From Deltaproteobacteria bacterium (GTDB lineage: Bacteria; Desulfobacterota; B13-G15; RBG-16-54-18), in assembly GCA_003646745.1 (NCBI GenBank), contig QMLM01000122.1, positions 1 to 5,448 of the forward strand: DNA of 5,448 nt, written 5' to 3'. The position numbers were made by a program, and so were the translations under genes. Positions within the stretch are counted from its first letter, which is position 1. Every line of letters begins with the position of its first letter. The notes below the pieces were generated by a model, which did no database searches, was not told the DNA's origin, and saw only the letters and a program-made list of their open reading frames with translations. Below are positions 3,885 to 5,448 of this stretch, piece by piece.

Positions 3885-5314
3885 AGATAGATGATTTTCC
3901 CGAGGAGATGAAAGACTATCTTCTGCCTTCTCACGTCGCCCAAATGGCCTATCAATGCATCGGGTGTGGGGAAAGTTATCCTCTAGATCGCTTTCTATAC
4001 ACCTGTCCACGATGTGGTGGTCTTCTGCGGATCATCGATCTTAACTTTGATGCCCTAAAGAGAATACCAGGTCTGCTTTGGCAGAAGATCTTCGATTATC
4101 GCAAGATGCTCAATCTCGATGGGCTCAAAGGGATCTTTCTCTTTCATGAGCTCATTCTCCCCATTGTTCCCCTTGCGGATGTGATCTACCTGGGGGAGGG
4201 GCATACTCCCATGGTGAAGGCCAATGAGGAGTTGAGTCGTTGGGTAGGGGTAGATTTCTACCTGAAATACGATGGCCTCAACCCTTCGGCCAGCTTTAAA
4301 GATCGAGGGATGGCTAGCGCCATCAGCTTCATCAATTACATGATTAAGGCTAAGGGGATAGAGAAACTGGTAGGAGTCTGTGCCTCCACAGGGGACACCT
4401 CCGCTGCCGCCGCCCTATACCTCAGCTATCTCTCCAAGGAAGTGGTGCATTCTGTAGTTCTCCTGCCGCGGGGGAAAGTGACCTCGGCTCAGTTATCTCA
4501 GCCCTTGGGCAGTGGCGCCACGGTAATTGAGATCCCAGGTGTCTTTGACGATTGCATGCGGATTGTGGAGAGACTGGCGGAGGAATATGAGGTATGTCTC
4601 CTCAATTCTAAGAATCCCGTCCGCATCCAAGGACAAAAGTCCTACTCCTATGAGGTGGCCCAACAACTGGACTTTAAAACTCGGGATCTGGTGGTGGTGG
4701 TCCCTATTGGGAATGCGGGAAATGTCACCGCCGTGATGGAGGGGTTTGTTGATCTTTATGACCTAGGGATCATTGAGGGACTTCCCATGATCTTGGGAAT
4801 ACAGAGTGTTCACGCTAACCCCATTGTGTTGTGGCGCCACAGTGGAGAATACAGGCCGGTGGAGGTGCGCCCAAGTGTGGCCCAGGCCGCCATGATAGGA
4901 AACCCGGTTTCTTTCCCCAAGGTCTCCCGGTTAGTGGAGGAATACTTTAAAGAGAGGTTCATGGCCATCCAGGTGACAGAGCAAGAAATCATTGAAGGTA
5001 TGCTCATCACCAACCGTCATGGTCATGTGGTCTGCACTCAAGGGGGTGAGTCCATTGTAGGGTTGAAGAAGGGGGTGGAGATGGGATTAGTGAGATCTGA
5101 TCACAAGGTGGTGGTGGACTCCACCTCTCATCAGTTGAAGTTTGCTGGATTTCAGCAAATGTACTTCGATGACTCCTTACCTGAGGAATACGAGATAAGG
5201 CCGCGGAAGGAGTTAAAGAATAGGCCTGTTCCTCTGGAGGCCTCTGCTGAAGCCATTGCTCAATATCTCGGCCTCGAGAAGAGAAAGGGTGATGAAGCTC
5301 GCAGAAATCGGTGA
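3881..5314 (+). CDS. thrC: Threonine synthase
   Basis: This 477-residue pyridoxal-phosphate enzyme converts O-phosphohomoserine to threonine plus phosphate, the last step of threonine synthesis in the cytosol. Residues 26-45 form a zinc-ribbon (Cys26, Cys29, Cys42, Cys45) as found in many bacterial threonine synthases. GEGHTP (105-110) opens the catalytic domain, SASFKDRGM holds the Schiff-base Lys140, CASTGDTSAA (167-176) is the substrate/PLP loop, and PIGNAGN (275-281) is the loop that binds the PLP phosphate. AAMIGNP (336-342) and VDSTSHQLKF (412-421) are further family segments. All key residues appear intact, so it should be active. The ATG overlaps the YaiI-like stop by 4 bases, and the final 23 bases overlap thiL. 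The last dozen residues are charged and poorly conserved in appearance, as expected where a downstream gene starts inside. No attenuator or riboswitch is visible before it. Confidence 0.96.
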   Translation: MKIDDFPEEMKDYLLPSHVAQMAYQCIGCGESYPLDRFLYTCPRCGGLLRIIDLNFDALKRIPGLLWQKIFDYRKMLNLDGLKGIFLFHELILPIVPLADVIYLGEGHTPMVKANEELSRWVGVDFYLKYDGLNPSASFKDRGMASAISFINYMIKAKGIEKLVGVCASTGDTSAAAALYLSYLSKEVVHSVVLLPRGKVTSAQLSQPLGSGATVIEIPGVFDDCMRIVERLAEEYEVCLLNSKNPVRIQGQKSYSYEVAQQLDFKTRDLVVVVPIGNAGNVTAVMEGFVDLYDLGIIEGLPMILGIQSVHANPIVLWRHSGEYRPVEVRPSVAQAAMIGNPVSFPKVSRLVEEYFKERFMAIQVTEQEIIEGMLITNRHGHVVCTQGGESIVGLKKGVEMGLVRSDHKVVVDSTSHQLKFAGFQQMYFDDSLPEEYEIRPRKELKNRPVPLEASAEAIAQYLGLEKRKGDEARRNR

Positions 5315-5448
5315 ATTCGGCCTCATCAAAGTGATCAAAGGGATGGCCAAAAGAGGCACATCTGTAGTAGTGGGCATTGGAGATGATGTAGCGGTCCTCG
5401 AATCCTGTTCAGGAAAATTGCAGCTGGCTACCACTGATATCCTTATAC
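5292..5448 (+). CDS. thiL: Thiamine-monophosphate kinase, N-terminal part (cut by window edge)
   Basis: The first 52 codons read MKLAEIGEFGLIKVI, then VVVGIGDDVAVL (Asp31 and Asp32) and LATTDILI (Asp49). These are the N-terminal landmarks of ThiL: the start EIGEFGLI, the GIGDDxAVL metal/ATP-binding stretch, and the TTDxLVE motif, which is cut by the window end. ThiL phosphorylates thiamine monophosphate to the active cofactor thiamine diphosphate in the cytosol. The ATG at 5292 lies inside thrC with AAGGG just upstream (5285-5289), giving a 23-base overlap in another frame. No stop or frameshift is seen in the visible part. Identification is from the motifs and is firm; the remaining roughly 270 residues lie outside the window. 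Confidence 0.92.
   Translation, partial: MKLAEIGEFGLIKVIKGMAKRGTSVVVGIGDDVAVLESCSGKLQLATTDILI

Noticed and set aside
1..5448. CRISPR array, tRNA, rRNA or insertion sequence
   Set aside because: I saw no regularly spaced repeats, cloverleaf sequence, transposase motif or terminal inverted repeats on either strand.

Overview
This window is bacterial: it has strong Shine-Dalgarno sites, a lipobox signal peptide, a canonical HU protein and a consensus-like sigma-70 promoter. By eye, the mix resembles a deltaproteobacterial (Desulfobacterota-type) lineage: a COG1313 radical SAM protein, WxPGHW-motif secreted proteins, a zinc-ribbon threonine synthase and moderate GC. That placement is an impression only.

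Left part (1-427). On the minus strand, a small lipoprotein gene runs straight into an out-of-frame internal piece of S-adenosylhomocysteine hydrolase (SAHH). The SAHH piece lacks its N-terminal half, and the lipoprotein seems to lose its last few residues at the same point. Position 82-90 is therefore a chimeric junction, either a real rearrangement or an assembly/amplification misjoin. A 184-base intergenic region separates this from the plus-strand genes.

Middle left (428-2250). Two translationally coupled plus-strand genes overlap at TGATG. The first is a PflA-like radical SAM protein (COG1313/PflX type). The second is a protein that appears to join a short leucine-zipper coiled coil, a winged-helix-like segment and a PD-(D/E)XK nuclease core. 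This pair is the least explained and most interesting gene unit here.

Middle (2256-2782). A minus-strand HU gene converges on the nuclease gene with only 5 bases between stop codons. Its promoter is near consensus with an extended -10. The leader of about 100 bases carries an orphan extended Shine-Dalgarno sequence in front of a three-codon ORF. AT-rich DNA with a hairpin and phased T-tracts separates it from the next gene.

Right part (2783-5448). All genes are on the plus strand: an exported protein of unknown function ending in two WxPGH(Y/W) units, a YaiI/YqxD (DUF188) protein whose likely GTG start overlaps the stop of a six-residue leader ORF, threonine synthase (thrC), and the start of thiamine-monophosphate kinase (thiL). 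The last three overlap (4 and 23 bases) and look like one translationally coupled unit joining a putative RNA-related protein, threonine synthesis and cofactor synthesis.

I see no CRISPR array, tRNA, rRNA or insertion sequence. There is no clear defence or biosynthetic system. The novelty candidates are the radical SAM/nuclease pair, the chimeric SAHH junction, the HU leader and the leader ORF before the YaiI-like gene.
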